Assembly (NCBI RefSeq): GCF_005116645.1
Contig: NZ_SWCM01000013.1
Span: 81,340-145,339 of the forward strand
From: Desulfopila sp. IMCC35006
Lineage (GTDB): Bacteria; Desulfobacterota; Desulfobulbia; Desulfobulbales; Desulfocapsaceae
Reading direction: 5' to 3'
Length of the DNA stretch: 64,000 nt
Below, one piece after another: positions 27,028 through 37,411 of the stretch. The notes under the pieces are model-generated. The model was given only the letters and a program-made list of their open reading frames with translations. It was not told the origin of the DNA and searched no databases. The position numbers and the translations under genes are program-made. Within the stretch, counting starts at the first letter, position 1. Each line of letters begins with the position of its first letter.

Positions 27028-28038
27028 ATGTTTCTTTATTTCATAAGAAAACTGGGTGTTATTCTCCCAACTTTCTTTGGCGTTACCCTGGTGGCTTTTG
27101 TCTTTATCCGCACCCTCCCCGGCGACCCTGTGCTGCTCATGGCTGGTGAGCGGGGGATGAGCGATGAACGACATGCCGCCCTGATGGCTGAGTTCGGCTT
27201 CGATAAACCAATCATCGTCCAGTACGGTTTATATCTCAAACAACTGGCCCATGGTGATTTTGGCCATTCCATCACCACCAGAAAACCGGTGCTCGAGGAA
27301 TTCCTGACCCTGTTTCCGGCGACGGCCGAGCTCTCGCTCTGTGCCATGATCATCGCGGTCTTCTTTGGCTTGCCGGCCGGGATGATTGCCGCCACCCGCA
27401 GGGGTTCCGTCTTTGACCACACGGTGATGACCGGAGCCCTGACCGGATATTCCATGCCCATCTTCTGGTGGGGGCTGCTGCTGATCATCTTTTTCTCAGG
27501 CATTCTTGGCTGGACCCCTGTCTCCGGACGTATTTCCCTGCTCTATTATTTCGAACCGGTTACCGGTTTTATGCTGATCGACAGCCTGCTTTCCGGACAG
27601 GAGGGAGCGTTTAGTTCAGCGGTCTCCCATCTCATTCTCCCGGCCATTGTCCTTGGCACCATTCCACTGGCGGTTATTGCCCGACAGACCCGTTCCGCCA
27701 TGCTTGAGGTGCTGAGTGAAGATTACGTGCGCACTGCCCGGGCCAAAGGCCTCGGCCCGCAACGGGTCATTGGCCTGCATGCCCTGCGCAATGCGATGAT
27801 TCCGGTTATAACCGTCATCGGGTTGCAGATCGGCGTGCTCTTTGCCGGGGCGATCCTGACCGAAACCATCTTTTCCTGGCCGGGTATCGGCAAATGGATG
27901 GTCGATTCAATTTTCAGACGCGACTATTCCTCGGTGCAGGGCGGCCTGCTGCTTATCGCGGCGATAGTCATGTTCGTCAATCTGGCGGTTGACCTGCTTT
28001 ACGGCCTGATCAACCCGCAAATACGTCATACGGATTAA
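27028..28038 (+). CDS. dppB: Dipeptide ABC transporter permease DppB
   Basis: This 336-residue inner-membrane permease has six predicted helices. The N-terminal motif FVFIRTLPGDPV is typical of the DppB/OppB family, and the EAA loop that contacts the ATPases is seen as YVRTARAKGLGPQRVIGLHALRNA, shown here in parts. AGGGAA precedes the ATG. It forms the channel with DppC, encoded two bases downstream. Confidence 0.95.
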   Translation: MFLYFIRKLGVILPTFFGVTLVAFVFIRTLPGDPVLLMAGERGMSDERHAALMAEFGFDKPIIVQYGLYLKQLAHGDFGHSITTRKPVLEEFLTLFPATAELSLCAMIIAVFFGLPAGMIAATRRGSVFDHTVMTGALTGYSMPIFWWGLLLIIFFSGILGWTPVSGRISLLYYFEPVTGFMLIDSLLSGQEGAFSSAVSHLILPAIVLGTIPLAVIARQTRSAMLEVLSEDYVRTARAKGLGPQRVIGLHALRNAMIPVITVIGLQIGVLFAGAILTETIFSWPGIGKWMVDSIFRRDYSSVQGGLLLIAAIVMFVNLAVDLLYGLINPQIRHTD

Positions 28039-28040
28039 AC

Positions 28041-28970
28041 ATGAGCGAAACAACCATGCAGGAAGTCGTTGAACGAATTGAACCAGTCGATGACCGGCCG
28101 ACCGGGTTCAGAGCGGTTCTTGCTGAATTCTGGTCCTATTTCAGTGAAAATCACGGTGCCGTCCTCGGGCTGTTTTTTTTCATCGGCGTAATCCTCGTCG
28201 CCATCTTTGCCAATCATATTGCCCCCCATCTTCCTAACCAGCAGTTTCGCGACGCGCTGCTGCAGCCACCCTTCTGGGAAGCCGGCGGCGATACGCGGTT
28301 TTTACTGGGCACCGATGCCATTGGCCGGGATATGCTGTCGCGGCTGATCTACGGCTCGCGCTATTCGCTTTTTATTGGCTGCATCGTCGTCTCAATTTCC
28401 CTGGTAGTCGGGGTGATACTTGGCCTTATCGCAGGTTTTTTCCGCGGCTGGGTGGATACCTTCATCATGCGCATCATGGATGTGGTTCTGGCCTTCCCCA
28501 GCCTGCTCCTCGCCCTGGTCCTGGTGGCCATTCTCGGACCCAGCCTGATCAACGCCATGATTGCCATCGCCATCGTCCAGCAGCCGCATTATGTCCGCCT
28601 GACACGGGCGGCCGTCATGACGGAGATGACCAAGGACTATGTAACCGCGGCGCGAGTCATCGGCGTACGCTCGCTGCGGCTGATGTTTATTACCGTCCTG
28701 CCCAATTGCATGGCACCGCTGATCGTTCAGGCAGCTCTCAGCTTTTCCACCGCCATCCTGGATGCTGCGGCCCTCGGATTTCTTGGCCTGGGCGCCCAGC
28801 CGCCGACCCCGGAATGGGGGACCATGCTGGCGGAAGCCCGTGAATTTATCCTCCGCGCCTGGTGGGTCGTCACTTTCCCCGGTGTTGCCATCCTGGTCAC
28901 CGTTCTGGCCATTAACCTGATGGGCGACGGTCTGCGCGATGCCCTCGATCCGAAACTCAAACGATCGTAA
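28041..28970 (+). CDS. dppC: Dipeptide ABC transporter permease DppC
   Basis: This 309-residue permease has the N-terminal extension before helix 1 usual for DppC/OppC, the motif FLLGTDAIGRDMLSRLIYG, and the EAA loop around YVTAARVIGVRSLRLMF. Six helices are predicted. The gene begins two bases after dppB and ends six bases before dppD, so the operon is tightly coupled here. Confidence 0.95.
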   Translation: MSETTMQEVVERIEPVDDRPTGFRAVLAEFWSYFSENHGAVLGLFFFIGVILVAIFANHIAPHLPNQQFRDALLQPPFWEAGGDTRFLLGTDAIGRDMLSRLIYGSRYSLFIGCIVVSISLVVGVILGLIAGFFRGWVDTFIMRIMDVVLAFPSLLLALVLVAILGPSLINAMIAIAIVQQPHYVRLTRAAVMTEMTKDYVTAARVIGVRSLRLMFITVLPNCMAPLIVQAALSFSTAILDAAALGFLGLGAQPPTPEWGTMLAEAREFILRAWWVVTFPGVAILVTVLAINLMGDGLRDALDPKLKRS

Positions 28971-28976
28971 TTCACC

Positions 28977-29972
28977 ATGCCATTACTTGAAATAAAAAAC
29001 CTCAGCGTAACCTTCAAAACGGCCGGTGGCGAGTTCACCGCTGTTGACAGGGTCTCCCTGAATATTGCACCCGGCGAGATAGTCTCCATCGTCGGGGAAT
29101 CCGGTTCGGGAAAATCCGTATCCATGCTGGCGCTGATGGGTCTTTTACCCTGGACTGCGACGATAACAGCCGACACCCTCCGCTTTAACGGTCAGGACCT
29201 GAAAACCATCAGCAAAAAACAGCTCCGACAGATTATCGGCTCGCAAATGGCCATGATATTTCAGGAGCCGATGACCAGCCTCAATCCCTGTTTTACCATC
29301 GGGTTTCAACTGACGGAAGCTCTGAAAATCCATCTTGGCATGAACCGGGCGGAGAGGAAGAAACGGGCCATTGAACTGCTCGATCTGGTCGGTATCCCCG
29401 AACCCCAGAAAAGACTCGCGGCCTTTCCGCATCAGCTCTCAGGCGGAATGAACCAGCGGGTGATGATCGCCATGTCCATCTCCTGCAATCCCCTTCTGCT
29501 GATCGCCGATGAACCTACCACGGCGCTTGATGTCACCATTCAGGCCCAGATTCTGGACCTGCTGCTCAAACTGCAGAAGGAACAAAACATGTCCCTGGTG
29601 CTGATCACCCACGATATGGGCGTCGTCGCGGAGACTGCCGAACGGGTCGCAGTGCAGTATGCCGGGCAACAGGTGGAAAAACAGCTGATCAAAGGATTAT
29701 TCTCCGATCCCCACCACCCCTATACCCAGGCCCTGCTCAATTCCCTGCCGGAGCGATCAACTTCGAGAATCCTGCCGTCGATCGCCGGTGTTGTTCCCGG
29801 TCAATTCGACAAGCCCGTCGGCTGCCTCTTTTCCCCCCGCTGCCAATATGCCACGGAGCTTTGCCGCAGCACACCGCCCGTGGAGGCGTCGCCTGCCTTC
29901 GGTCGTGCCCTCTGTCACTATCCGCTTGCCGGGGGCCTCCCAACCAACTATCCCGAGGAGGTAAGCGCATGA
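28977..29972 (+). CDS. dppD: Dipeptide ABC transporter ATPase DppD
   Basis: This 331-residue ATPase has Walker A (GESGSGKS), signature [12 protein letters not shown], Walker B ([12 protein letters not shown]) and the switch His (LITHDM). The C-terminal oligopeptide-transporter extension has the Cys cluster [14 protein letters not shown], which in some Dpp/Opp ATPases binds an Fe-S cluster. The signature has MNQR in place of the more common QRQR type. It overlaps dppF by 4 bases. Confidence 0.95.
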   Translation: MPLLEIKNLSVTFKTAGGEFTAVDRVSLNIAPGEIVSIVGESGSGKSVSMLALMGLLPWTATITADTLRFNGQDLKTISKKQLRQIIGSQMAMIFQEPMTSLNPCFTIGFQLTEALKIHLGMNRAERKKRAIELLDLVGIPEPQKRLAAFPHQLSGGMNQRVMIAMSISCNPLLLIADEPTTALDVTIQAQILDLLLKLQKEQNMSLVLITHDMGVVAETAERVAVQYAGQQVEKQLIKGLFSDPHHPYTQALLNSLPERSTSRILPSIAGVVPGQFDKPVGCLFSPRCQYATELCRSTPPVEASPAFGRALCHYPLAGGLPTNYPEEVSA

Positions 29973-30973
29973 AAGGTGAAGTTGTTCTGGAAGCCGAAAA
30001 TTTGACCCGACACTATAAGGTTGACCGGGGCAGCTTTCAAAAACCGGCAATTTTAAAGGCTCTTGATGGCGCCTCCTTTAAGCTGGTCAAAGGAAAAACC
30101 CTCGCCGTTGTCGGTGAATCCGGCTGCGGCAAATCAACACTGGCACGACTGGTAACGATGATTGAAAAGCCGACCTCCGGCGAACTCAATATCACCGGAA
30201 TAAACATTGTTACCGCCGACAAATATGTACTCGACAGGCTGCACAAAAAGGTGCAGATCGTTTTCCAGGATCCCTATGGATCGCTCAACCCGCGCCAGAA
30301 AATAGGCCATGCCCTGGAGGAACCGCTGCTGGTCAACACCTCAATGAGCGGCAGGGAGAGACGGGAGGCGGCGCTGGATATCATCAGGCTTGTCGGCCTG
30401 CGACCGGAATACTACGATCGTTATCCGCACATGTTCTCCGGAGGACAGCGGCAGCGAATCGCCGTGGCCAGGGCACTGATGCTCAATCCTGAGATTGTCG
30501 TGCTCGATGAGCCCGTTTCCGCGCTCGATGTGTCAATCCAGGCCCAGATTCTCAATCTCATCGCGACGCTGCAGGAGCAGTTCGATCTGGCCTATATGTT
30601 TATCAGTCATGACCTGTCGGTTGTCAAACACATTGCCGATGAAGTTATGGTCATGTACTTAGGTAAACCCATTGAGTCCGGCAGCAGGGACACCCTGTTC
30701 AGCAAACCGCATCATCCCTACACAAGAGCGCTGCTTTCCGCAACTCCGGTGGCTGATCCATTTCGGACCAAAGAACGAATAGTGCTCAAGGGAGAATTGC
30801 CTTCGCCGATTGCGCCGCCTTCCGGATGTACCTTCCATCCACGCTGCCCGTCGATGACTGAAATATGCCGCGGCAAACCGCCCGAGCTGACCGAAATTGA
30901 CGGGTGTATGGTTGCTTGTTATCATCCTAAAACCTACCCTGACGGAGGAACCGATGAAATATCTGCCCGTTAA
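29969..30973 (+). CDS. dppF: Dipeptide ABC transporter ATPase DppF
   Basis: This is the second ATPase of the transporter, about 334 residues. Walker A is GESGCGKS, the signature is FSGGQRQRIAVARAL, and Walker B is IVVLDEPVSALD. The C-terminal Cys motif CTFHPRCPSMTEIC matches that of DppD. The start at ATG 29969 follows GAGGAGGT and overlaps the dppD stop; the frame is open further upstream within dppD but that part is a shadow. Its end overlaps the aldo/keto reductase start by 20 bases. Confidence 0.95.
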   Translation: MKGEVVLEAENLTRHYKVDRGSFQKPAILKALDGASFKLVKGKTLAVVGESGCGKSTLARLVTMIEKPTSGELNITGINIVTADKYVLDRLHKKVQIVFQDPYGSLNPRQKIGHALEEPLLVNTSMSGRERREAALDIIRLVGLRPEYYDRYPHMFSGGQRQRIAVARALMLNPEIVVLDEPVSALDVSIQAQILNLIATLQEQFDLAYMFISHDLSVVKHIADEVMVMYLGKPIESGSRDTLFSKPHHPYTRALLSATPVADPFRTKERIVLKGELPSPIAPPSGCTFHPRCPSMTEICRGKPPELTEIDGCMVACYHPKTYPDGGTDEISAR

Positions 30974-31910
30974 CAATACCGATACAATTCCCGCCCTGGG
31001 TCTCGGCACCTGGAAATCAGACACCGGAGAAGTCGCCAGGGCGGTTTCCACGGCCCTTGACATCGGCTATCGTCACATCGATTGTGCATCCATCTATCAG
31101 AACCAGAAAGAGATCGGCACAGCCCTCGGTGAAGCCATCACTGCCAAACGGGTGAAGCGAGAGGAATTGTGGATAACCTCTAAGCTGTGGAACAACGCTC
31201 ACGCACGAAAACATGTGCAGCCGGCACTGGAGCGAACACTTCTCGATCTGCAACTCGACTATCTGGATCTTTTTCTTATCCACTGGCCGATCAATTTCCA
31301 ACCCAATATTGTTTTCCCCAAACGCCCGGAAGAATTCCTTCCCCCGGAGGCCATTCCGATAATCGAGACCTGGCAGGCAATGGAAAAAATGGTAAAAAAA
31401 GGCTTATGCCGGTTTATCGGCGTCTGCAATTTTAATCTTCCCCGGTTGATTGAGCTCAAACGGCAGGCAGCTATTCAGCCGGTAATGAACCAGATAGAAC
31501 TGCATCCCTATCTGCAGCAGCGAAAAATGGTCGAATATTGCAAAAATAACGGTCTGCTGCTCACGGCCTACTCGCCGCTTGGCTCTGGAGATCGGCCTGC
31601 GGCCCTGAAAAAAGACAACGAACCTTCGCTGCTTACCCAGCCAATTATTGTCGACATCGCGGAAAGAAATAATATGACGCCGGGGCAAGTGCTGCTGGTC
31701 TGGGGACTTTCCCGGGGCACCGTGGTCATTCCCAAGTCGACGCATCCGGAAAGACTGCAGGAAAATTTTCTGGCCGCCGACCTTGAGCTCGGGGCGACCG
31801 ACCTGCTGGCAATAGATGGGCTTGAACAGGGCTACCGTTTTGTCGACGGCTCATTTTTCCAGTCTCCCGGCTCACCGTACACCGTCACCGGACTCTGGAA
31901 AGAGGAGTAA
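30954..31910 (+). CDS. Aldo/keto reductase
   Basis: This 318-residue NADPH-dependent oxidoreductase of the AKR superfamily has the tetrad Asp/Tyr in DIGYRHIDCASIY, Lys in ITSKLWN and His in LFLIHWP. The cofactor-binding C-terminal part has VVIPKSTHPERLQENF. ATG 30954 follows GAGGAACC; the frame is open from 30897, but that part lies within dppF. The 20-base overlap suggests co-transcription with the dpp operon. Substrate unknown; such enzymes reduce aldehydes or ketones. Confidence 0.92.
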   Translation: MKYLPVNNTDTIPALGLGTWKSDTGEVARAVSTALDIGYRHIDCASIYQNQKEIGTALGEAITAKRVKREELWITSKLWNNAHARKHVQPALERTLLDLQLDYLDLFLIHWPINFQPNIVFPKRPEEFLPPEAIPIIETWQAMEKMVKKGLCRFIGVCNFNLPRLIELKRQAAIQPVMNQIELHPYLQQRKMVEYCKNNGLLLTAYSPLGSGDRPAALKKDNEPSLLTQPIIVDIAERNNMTPGQVLLVWGLSRGTVVIPKSTHPERLQENFLAADLELGATDLLAIDGLEQGYRFVDGSFFQSPGSPYTVTGLWKEE

Positions 31911-32073
31911 GGCAAGGCATTTGTAAAACGGGCCTGAGGGCAGAGCAATCTTCATCTGCGTTGCGTCCGCAGGAAGCACCCTTGGGCTCCCATAGTCGGT
32001 TTTACCAGTTTATTAACGCATTACTCTATGTCTTCTCGTTTGGTTGTACTCTTCAACAACAGGAGTGTCAGTC

Positions 32074-32607
32074 ATGCTAGCAGAAGGTATCAATCCCAAC
32101 GCAACAGCCCTTCCCGCCACAAGCCCCGCCCAGGATCATCGGCTGCGGATGGTTAATCGCACCATGCAGCTCTATCGCAATGAACCCCATGGCCTGATTG
32201 AAACCTTGCACACCGTTCAGGAATCGTTCGGCTATCTGGAAGAGCCCATCCTGAGATACGTTGCTGCTGCACTGCAAGTACCGCTGAGCAGGGTTTACGC
32301 GGTGGCCACCTTTTATCATTCTTTTACCTTAAGGCCGCCGGGGGAGCACACCTGTGTCATATGCCGGGGAACCGCCTGTTATATCGGCGGTTCGGGCCAG
32401 ATATTGGACAGAATCAAAGAAAAAGTCGGTATTGCCACGGGGGAAACGACAGCGGACGGCAAGGTCTCTCTGCTTGAGGCACGCTGTCTCGGATCATGCG
32501 GACTTGCCCCGGCAGGCGTCTTTGACGGCGAGGTTACCGGCAAATTGAGTCCGGAAAAAGTCCTTGAAAAAATAGGGAGATGGCAGCACCATGACCCTGA
32601 ACATTGA
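32074..32607 (+). CDS. hoxE: Bidirectional hydrogenase diaphorase subunit HoxE
   Basis: This 177-residue NuoE-type thioredoxin-like [2Fe-2S] protein has four ligands in TCVICRGTACYIGG and EARCLGSCGLAP. It is part of the diaphorase module that passes electrons between NAD(P)(H) and the hydrogenase. ATG 32074 has AGGAG eight bases upstream; TTG 32044 is less likely. It is the first gene of a five-gene hoxEFUYH operon with overlapping ends. The leader (31911-32073) can form a weak imperfect stem (GTAAAAC near 31924 with GTTTTAC near 31999). Confidence 0.9.
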   Translation: MLAEGINPNATALPATSPAQDHRLRMVNRTMQLYRNEPHGLIETLHTVQESFGYLEEPILRYVAAALQVPLSRVYAVATFYHSFTLRPPGEHTCVICRGTACYIGGSGQILDRIKEKVGIATGETTADGKVSLLEARCLGSCGLAPAGVFDGEVTGKLSPEKVLEKIGRWQHHDPEH

Positions 32608-34237
32608 AGATCTGCAGCAGATAGCCAGGATTGAAAAGTCGAAGAAGGACGGCTTCCAGCACCGCATCAATGTCTGCCTTGCGGCGGGATGTTTATCATG
32701 CGGTAGCGGGCTTATCAAGGAGGCCCTGGAAAAAGAAGTGACCCGGCGCGGTCTTGACAGCTGGTGCAAAATCACCGGGGTTGGCTGCCTGGGACTCTGC
32801 GCCGAGGGGCCTCTTCTGTCTCTGCCGACGAGCGGCAGCTATTATCAGGGGGTGCAGGTCTCCGATGTCCCGGAAATCCTCGATTCTCTCAACGGCAGTC
32901 CGGTAGCACGGCTGGTCTGTCCCGCCGAGACCCCTTTTTTTCAGCGCCAGGTACGCATTGTCACGGAAAATTGCGGACGGATCGATCCGGAGCGGATTGA
33001 AGAATACATTGCCGAAGACGGCTATGCCGGGCTTTATCAGGCCCTTACCCAGATGACCCCACAGGAGATCATCGACCAGGTGTCCGGCAGCGGTTTACGG
33101 GGCAGGGGCGGGGCAGGGTATCCTACCGGCCTGAAATGGATGAGCATGGCCAAGGCGATGGGGTCGACAAAGTTTATCATCTGCAATGGCGATGAGGGCG
33201 ATCCCGGGGCCTTTATGGATCGCAGCGTACTGGAAAGCGACCCGCATCGGGTAATTGAGGGAATGGTTATCGCGGGATATGCCACCGGGGCAAACCAGGG
33301 CTTCATCTATGTCCGGGCGGAGTATCCGCTCGCCGTCAAACGGCTTCGACTGGCCTTATCCCAGGCAGAACGCATGGGCATGATCGGCAACAATATCTTC
33401 AACACCTCCTTTCATTTCAATCTGCAGGTTCGTCTGGGCGCCGGGGCCTTTGTCTGCGGGGAAGAGACCGCTCTTATCGCCTCAATTGAAGGACGGATGG
33501 GCCGGCCCCGGCCAAGGCCACCGTTCCCGGTGGAATTCGGCTTATGGGATCACCCTACCATGATTAATAATGTCGAAACCCTGGCCAATATTGCCCCCAT
33601 CATCCGCAGGGGCAGCCAGTGGTTTGCCGGCATCGGGACAGAAAAGAGCAAAGGAACCAAGGTCTTTGCCCTGGCTGGCAAAGTCGTCAATACCGGCCTT
33701 ATCGAAATCCCCATGGGCACATCGTTACGTGATATCGTCTTTGCTATCGGCGGCGGCATCCCCCAGGGCGGACGATTCAAAGCAGTACAGACCGGCGGCC
33801 CCTCGGGCGGCTGTATTCCTGAGCAGTTTCTCGATATGCCGGTGGATTACGATTCTCTTGCCCAGGTCGGGTCGATCATGGGATCCGGCGGCATGATCGT
33901 CATGGATGCATCTTCCTGCATGGTCGATGTGGCCAGGTTTTTCATGGAATTCTGCATGTCCGAATCCTGCGGAAAATGCGTGCCCTGCCGGGTGGGAACG
34001 CGGCAGATCTATGATATTCTCGGCAAGATAACGGCGAGTCGAGCCACAATGGCTGAGTTTACGATGCTGGAAGATCTGTGCGATCTCATCAAAAATACCA
34101 GCCTCTGCGGACTGGGCCAGAGCGCTCCCAATCCGGTGTTGACCACTCTTAAATATTTCCGGGATGAATACCTGGCCCATATCCATGACCGGCAATGCCT
34201 GGCTGGAGCGTGCAAGAAAGCAGAGGAGGTACTATGA
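32591..34237 (+). CDS. hoxF: Bidirectional hydrogenase diaphorase subunit HoxF
   Basis: This 548-residue flavoprotein carries FMN, the NAD(P)H site and Fe-S clusters. An N-terminal thioredoxin-like [2Fe-2S] region ([22 protein letters not shown]) precedes the NuoF core: [13 protein letters not shown] (FMN/NADH site), [13 protein letters not shown], and the 4Fe-4S motif [12 protein letters not shown] with a distal Cys in SLCGLG. It overlaps hoxE by 17 bases and hoxU by 4. The N-terminal extra Fe-S domain is standard for HoxF and distinguishes it from plain NuoF. Confidence 0.93.
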   Translation: MTLNIEDLQQIARIEKSKKDGFQHRINVCLAAGCLSCGSGLIKEALEKEVTRRGLDSWCKITGVGCLGLCAEGPLLSLPTSGSYYQGVQVSDVPEILDSLNGSPVARLVCPAETPFFQRQVRIVTENCGRIDPERIEEYIAEDGYAGLYQALTQMTPQEIIDQVSGSGLRGRGGAGYPTGLKWMSMAKAMGSTKFIICNGDEGDPGAFMDRSVLESDPHRVIEGMVIAGYATGANQGFIYVRAEYPLAVKRLRLALSQAERMGMIGNNIFNTSFHFNLQVRLGAGAFVCGEETALIASIEGRMGRPRPRPPFPVEFGLWDHPTMINNVETLANIAPIIRRGSQWFAGIGTEKSKGTKVFALAGKVVNTGLIEIPMGTSLRDIVFAIGGGIPQGGRFKAVQTGGPSGGCIPEQFLDMPVDYDSLAQVGSIMGSGGMIVMDASSCMVDVARFFMEFCMSESCGKCVPCRVGTRQIYDILGKITASRATMAEFTMLEDLCDLIKNTSLCGLGQSAPNPVLTTLKYFRDEYLAHIHDRQCLAGACKKAEEVL

Positions 34238-35001
34238 AACAGCATCCGCCCAAAAAAGTGCGGTCCGATCTCAATCCTTCCCGGCTGCTGACTTTTAAGA
34301 TTGACGACCGGGATGTCACCGCCCATGAGGACGAAACAATTCTGAGCGTTGCCCGGCAGAACAATATCATCATCCCGACCCTCTGCCATCTGGACGGCTT
34401 GTCGGAAAGGGGGGCGTGCAGATTGTGTATCGTTGAAGTCAGGGGAAGCACCAAACTGCTGCCCGCCTGCGTCACCTTTCCCAGGCAGGATATGGAGATT
34501 ATCACCAACTCCAAACGGGTGATCAACTATCGAAAAAAAATCCTCGAGCTCTTATTCACCGAGCGGAACCATGTCTGCTCGGTGTGCGTCGCCAACGGTC
34601 ATTGCGAACTCCAGAATCTGGCCGTGGAACTGGGGGTCGACCATGTCCGGTACCCGTATCTGTATCCCCGGCATGATGTCGATGCCTCGCACAGCCGCTT
34701 TTGCATCGACCATAACCGGTGTGTGCTGTGCCTGCGTTGTGTTCGCGTCTGCGACGAGATAGAAGGGGCGCATACCTGGGATATCATGGGTCGCGGCATG
34801 ACCTCAAAGGTCATAACCGACCTCAATCAGCCCTGGGGAACATCGGAAACCTGCACCGGATGCGGTAAATGTGTGCAGGTCTGCCCGACCGGGGCCTTGA
34901 CCGAGAAAGGCAAGTCGGTGGCGGAGATGAGCAAACGCCGCCAATTCTTGCCATACCTGCAGATGATGCGAGGGAGGCAGGGCGGATCATGGCAAAAATA
35001 A
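34234..35001 (+). CDS. hoxU: Bidirectional hydrogenase diaphorase subunit HoxU
   Basis: This 255-residue Fe-S protein relays electrons from HoxF to the hydrogenase dimer. An N-terminal [2Fe-2S] ferredoxin-like domain ([20 protein letters not shown]) is followed by the NuoG-type His/Cys cluster motif ([15 protein letters not shown]) and two [4Fe-4S] motifs ([13 protein letters not shown] and [16 protein letters not shown]). ATG 34234 overlaps the hoxF stop as ATGA. Confidence 0.93.
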   Translation: MKQHPPKKVRSDLNPSRLLTFKIDDRDVTAHEDETILSVARQNNIIIPTLCHLDGLSERGACRLCIVEVRGSTKLLPACVTFPRQDMEIITNSKRVINYRKKILELLFTERNHVCSVCVANGHCELQNLAVELGVDHVRYPYLYPRHDVDASHSRFCIDHNRCVLCLRCVRVCDEIEGAHTWDIMGRGMTSKVITDLNQPWGTSETCTGCGKCVQVCPTGALTEKGKSVAEMSKRRQFLPYLQMMRGRQGGSWQK

Positions 35002-35552
35002 GTCTCGCGACAATCTGGCTTGACGGCTGCTCCGGCTGTCATATGTCCTTTCTCGATATGGACGAACGGTTCCTTGACCTCGCCGGCCAGGTGGACATCC
35101 TCTTCAGCCCGCTGGTCGACAACAAAGTATTCCCCGACCACGTCGATGTCACCCTGGTGGAAGGGGCGGTCAGCAACGACAGCGATAAAAAGAACATCGC
35201 GATTATCCGGCAGCAGAGCACCATTGTCGTTGCTTTCGGCGACTGCGCCATTACCGCCAACGTGCCGGGCATGCGCAACAGGTATCCGGTTGAAGCGGTG
35301 TTACAGCGGGCCTATATTGAAAATGCGGCGCCACCGCAGCAACGCAGCAATGGCCAGCCCAGCAAAGAAGGCATCTCTTTTCATACAGTGCCTCAACTTG
35401 CCAGGATGGCCCGACCAATTCACGAATGCATCCCGGTCGATTTCTTTTTGCCCGGCTGTCCGCCGCCACCCCGGGCAATTCTCTATCTCCTTACCGAAAT
35501 CCTGGCCGGGCGCACTCCGCAGATGCACGGCTGGACGAGGTTCGGCGCATGA
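34989..35552 (+). CDS. hoxY: [NiFe] hydrogenase small subunit HoxY
   Basis: This is the small subunit of the soluble bidirectional [NiFe] hydrogenase, 187 residues. The proximal [4Fe-4S] cluster ligands begin with [10 protein letters not shown] near residue 13, with further Cys in FGDCAITA and FLPGCPPPP. There is no Tat signal, consistent with a cytoplasmic enzyme. ATG 34989 overlaps hoxU by 13 bases. Confidence 0.92.
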   Translation: MAKISLATIWLDGCSGCHMSFLDMDERFLDLAGQVDILFSPLVDNKVFPDHVDVTLVEGAVSNDSDKKNIAIIRQQSTIVVAFGDCAITANVPGMRNRYPVEAVLQRAYIENAAPPQQRSNGQPSKEGISFHTVPQLARMARPIHECIPVDFFLPGCPPPPRAILYLLTEILAGRTPQMHGWTRFGA

Positions 35553-35596
35553 CCATGGCCGGCACAGATTTACAGATCTTTGTTTGAGGTGCAGTG

Positions 35597-37012
35597 ATGG
35601 CGAAGACGATTACCATAGAACCAATCTCCCGAATCGAAGGACATGGCATGATCACCATCGTCGTCGAAGATGACGGCAGCATCGGCGATGCCAGGTTTCA
35701 TGTAACCCAGTTCAGAGGTTTTGAAAAATTATGTGAGGGCAGACCCTATTATGAGATGGTGTCGATCACCGAGAGAATCTGCGGTATCTGCCCGGTCAGT
35801 CATGCTCTTGCCTCCAGCAAGGCCTGTGACAGCATCCTTGGCGTGCATCCACCGGAAACCGCGGTCATGCTCCGCCGTTTGCTCAATTGCGGCGAATTTA
35901 TCCAGTCCCATGCGCTCAGTTTCTTCTATCTTTCCTCCCCTGATTTACTGCTGGGCATGGATACAGATCCTGAAAAACGCAACATCGTCGGGGTGATCGA
36001 GGCCTATCCCGAACTTGCCAGGAGTGGCATTCGCCTGCGTAAAATAGGTCAACAGGTCATCGAACTGCTCAGCGGCAAGCGCATCCATGCCGCCTGGGTG
36101 GTACCCGGAGGAGTCAATGCACCGTTTACTGCCGAACATCGCGATACCATACGGCAGATGATTCCGGAAGCCCTGGAGATCACTACCCACACCTTGACCA
36201 TGTTCAAGAAATCTCTGGAGAATTTTCGCGAGGAGATCCAAACCTTTGCCAATTTCCCGACCCTGTTCATGGGCATGGTGGACAAAGACGGCAACCTGGA
36301 ACATGTCGACGGCAGACTACGGATCATCGATGCCAAAGGCAATATCATCGCCGACACTGTCGATCCGGCAGACTACCAGCAAATCATCGCCGAAGAGGTG
36401 GAACAGTGGTCCTATCTGAAATTCCCCTACTATAAACCCATGGGCTACCCGGCAGGGATATACCGGGTGGGACCGGCCGCCCGGCTGAATGTCTGCAACG
36501 GCTGCGGTACGCCTCTGGCGGACGAGGAGTGGGCCGAATTCAGAGCTCTGGAACGCGGGCCGGTGATGAGCTCGTTTTTCAATCATTATGCCCGGTTGAT
36601 CGAGATACTTTTCTGTATCGAAACCATGCAAAAGCTCCTTGATGATCCTGCTCTTCTCAGTCCCCGGATACGGGCCTATGCCCAGCCAAATTTTCTGGAA
36701 GGTATCGGCTGCGTCGAGGCGCCAAGAGGGACTCTTCTGCACCACTACCAGGTGGATGAAAATGGCCTGATGACCTGGGCCAACCTTATTGTCGCCACGG
36801 GCCATAACAACCTGGCGATGAACCGGGGAGTGCTGCAGGTGGCGAAACGGTTTATCACCGGCACTGAGGTCTCGGAAGGGGCGTTGAATCGGCTGGAAGC
36901 GGTTATCCGGGCCTTTGACCCCTGTCTGAGCTGCTCAACCCATGCGCTTGGCGGGATGCCGTTTACCATTTCCTTTAGAAAACGGGACGGCACGCTTCTC
37001 CAAACATTATAG
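35597..37012 (+). CDS. hoxH: [NiFe] hydrogenase large subunit HoxH
   Basis: This 471-residue catalytic subunit carries the Ni-Fe site. The first ligand pair is Cys62/Cys65 in RICGICPVSH, and the second is Cys443/Cys446 in DPCLSCSTH. The final His449 is followed by a 22-residue tail, the extension that a maturation endopeptidase (HoxW type) removes after metal insertion. No hyp or hoxW gene is near. GAGGT precedes ATG 35597; GTG 35594 is an alternative. Electrons flow via HoxY and HoxUFE to NAD(P). Confidence 0.94.
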   Translation: MAKTITIEPISRIEGHGMITIVVEDDGSIGDARFHVTQFRGFEKLCEGRPYYEMVSITERICGICPVSHALASSKACDSILGVHPPETAVMLRRLLNCGEFIQSHALSFFYLSSPDLLLGMDTDPEKRNIVGVIEAYPELARSGIRLRKIGQQVIELLSGKRIHAAWVVPGGVNAPFTAEHRDTIRQMIPEALEITTHTLTMFKKSLENFREEIQTFANFPTLFMGMVDKDGNLEHVDGRLRIIDAKGNIIADTVDPADYQQIIAEEVEQWSYLKFPYYKPMGYPAGIYRVGPAARLNVCNGCGTPLADEEWAEFRALERGPVMSSFFNHYARLIEILFCIETMQKLLDDPALLSPRIRAYAQPNFLEGIGCVEAPRGTLLHHYQVDENGLMTWANLIVATGHNNLAMNRGVLQVAKRFITGTEVSEGALNRLEAVIRAFDPCLSCSTHALGGMPFTISFRKRDGTLLQTL

Positions 37013-37036
37013 CCAGGGACACCACAGCATCATTTG

Positions 37037-37411
37037 TCACTTCTGCTCGATCGTCGCCAGCAGCTGACGAATGTCTTCGAAAGAAAAAGGTTTATGCAAA
37101 AATCCGCTCGCCCCCGCTTCGAGGACATCCCTGCAGGTTGTTTCAGTAGCGTGACCTGAAACCAGGAAGACAGGCAGTGTCGGCCATTTTTCCCGGCACT
37201 GTCGCAGAAAGCCCATCCCGTCAAGCCTGGGCATACGCATATCAACAAAAGCGGCATCGTAGTGCTTTGCCTCCAGCATCTGTATGCCGGTGAACCCTTC
37301 CTCGGCCTCATCAACATTGTGTCCCAGAAAGCGTAAAAATTCTCTCAAGGTAAAACGAACAATTTCCTCATCGTCGACCAGTAGCAACGATAATGATTCA
37401 GGTAGGCTCAC
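37037..37411 (-). CDS. Receiver-only response regulator
   Basis: This 124-residue CheY-like receiver domain has no output domain. The acidic pocket is VDDEE (residues 12-16), the phospho-acceptor Asp lies in AFVDMRMPRLDG, and the conserved Lys is in LHKPFS. It starts at a GTG overlapping the upstream kinase by 14 bases, so it is almost certainly the kinase's partner. Without an output domain it may pass phosphate on or act by protein contact. Confidence 0.92.
   Translation of the reverse strand: MSLPESLSLLLVDDEEIVRFTLREFLRFLGHNVDEAEEGFTGIQMLEAKHYDAAFVDMRMPRLDGMGFLRQCREKWPTLPVFLVSGHATETTCRDVLEAGASGFLHKPFSFEDIRQLLATIEQK

Noticed and set aside
31920..32040. Riboswitch ahead of hoxE
   Set aside because: Only weak, imperfect pairing was seen (GTAAAAC/GTTTTAC), with no match to a known riboswitch core.
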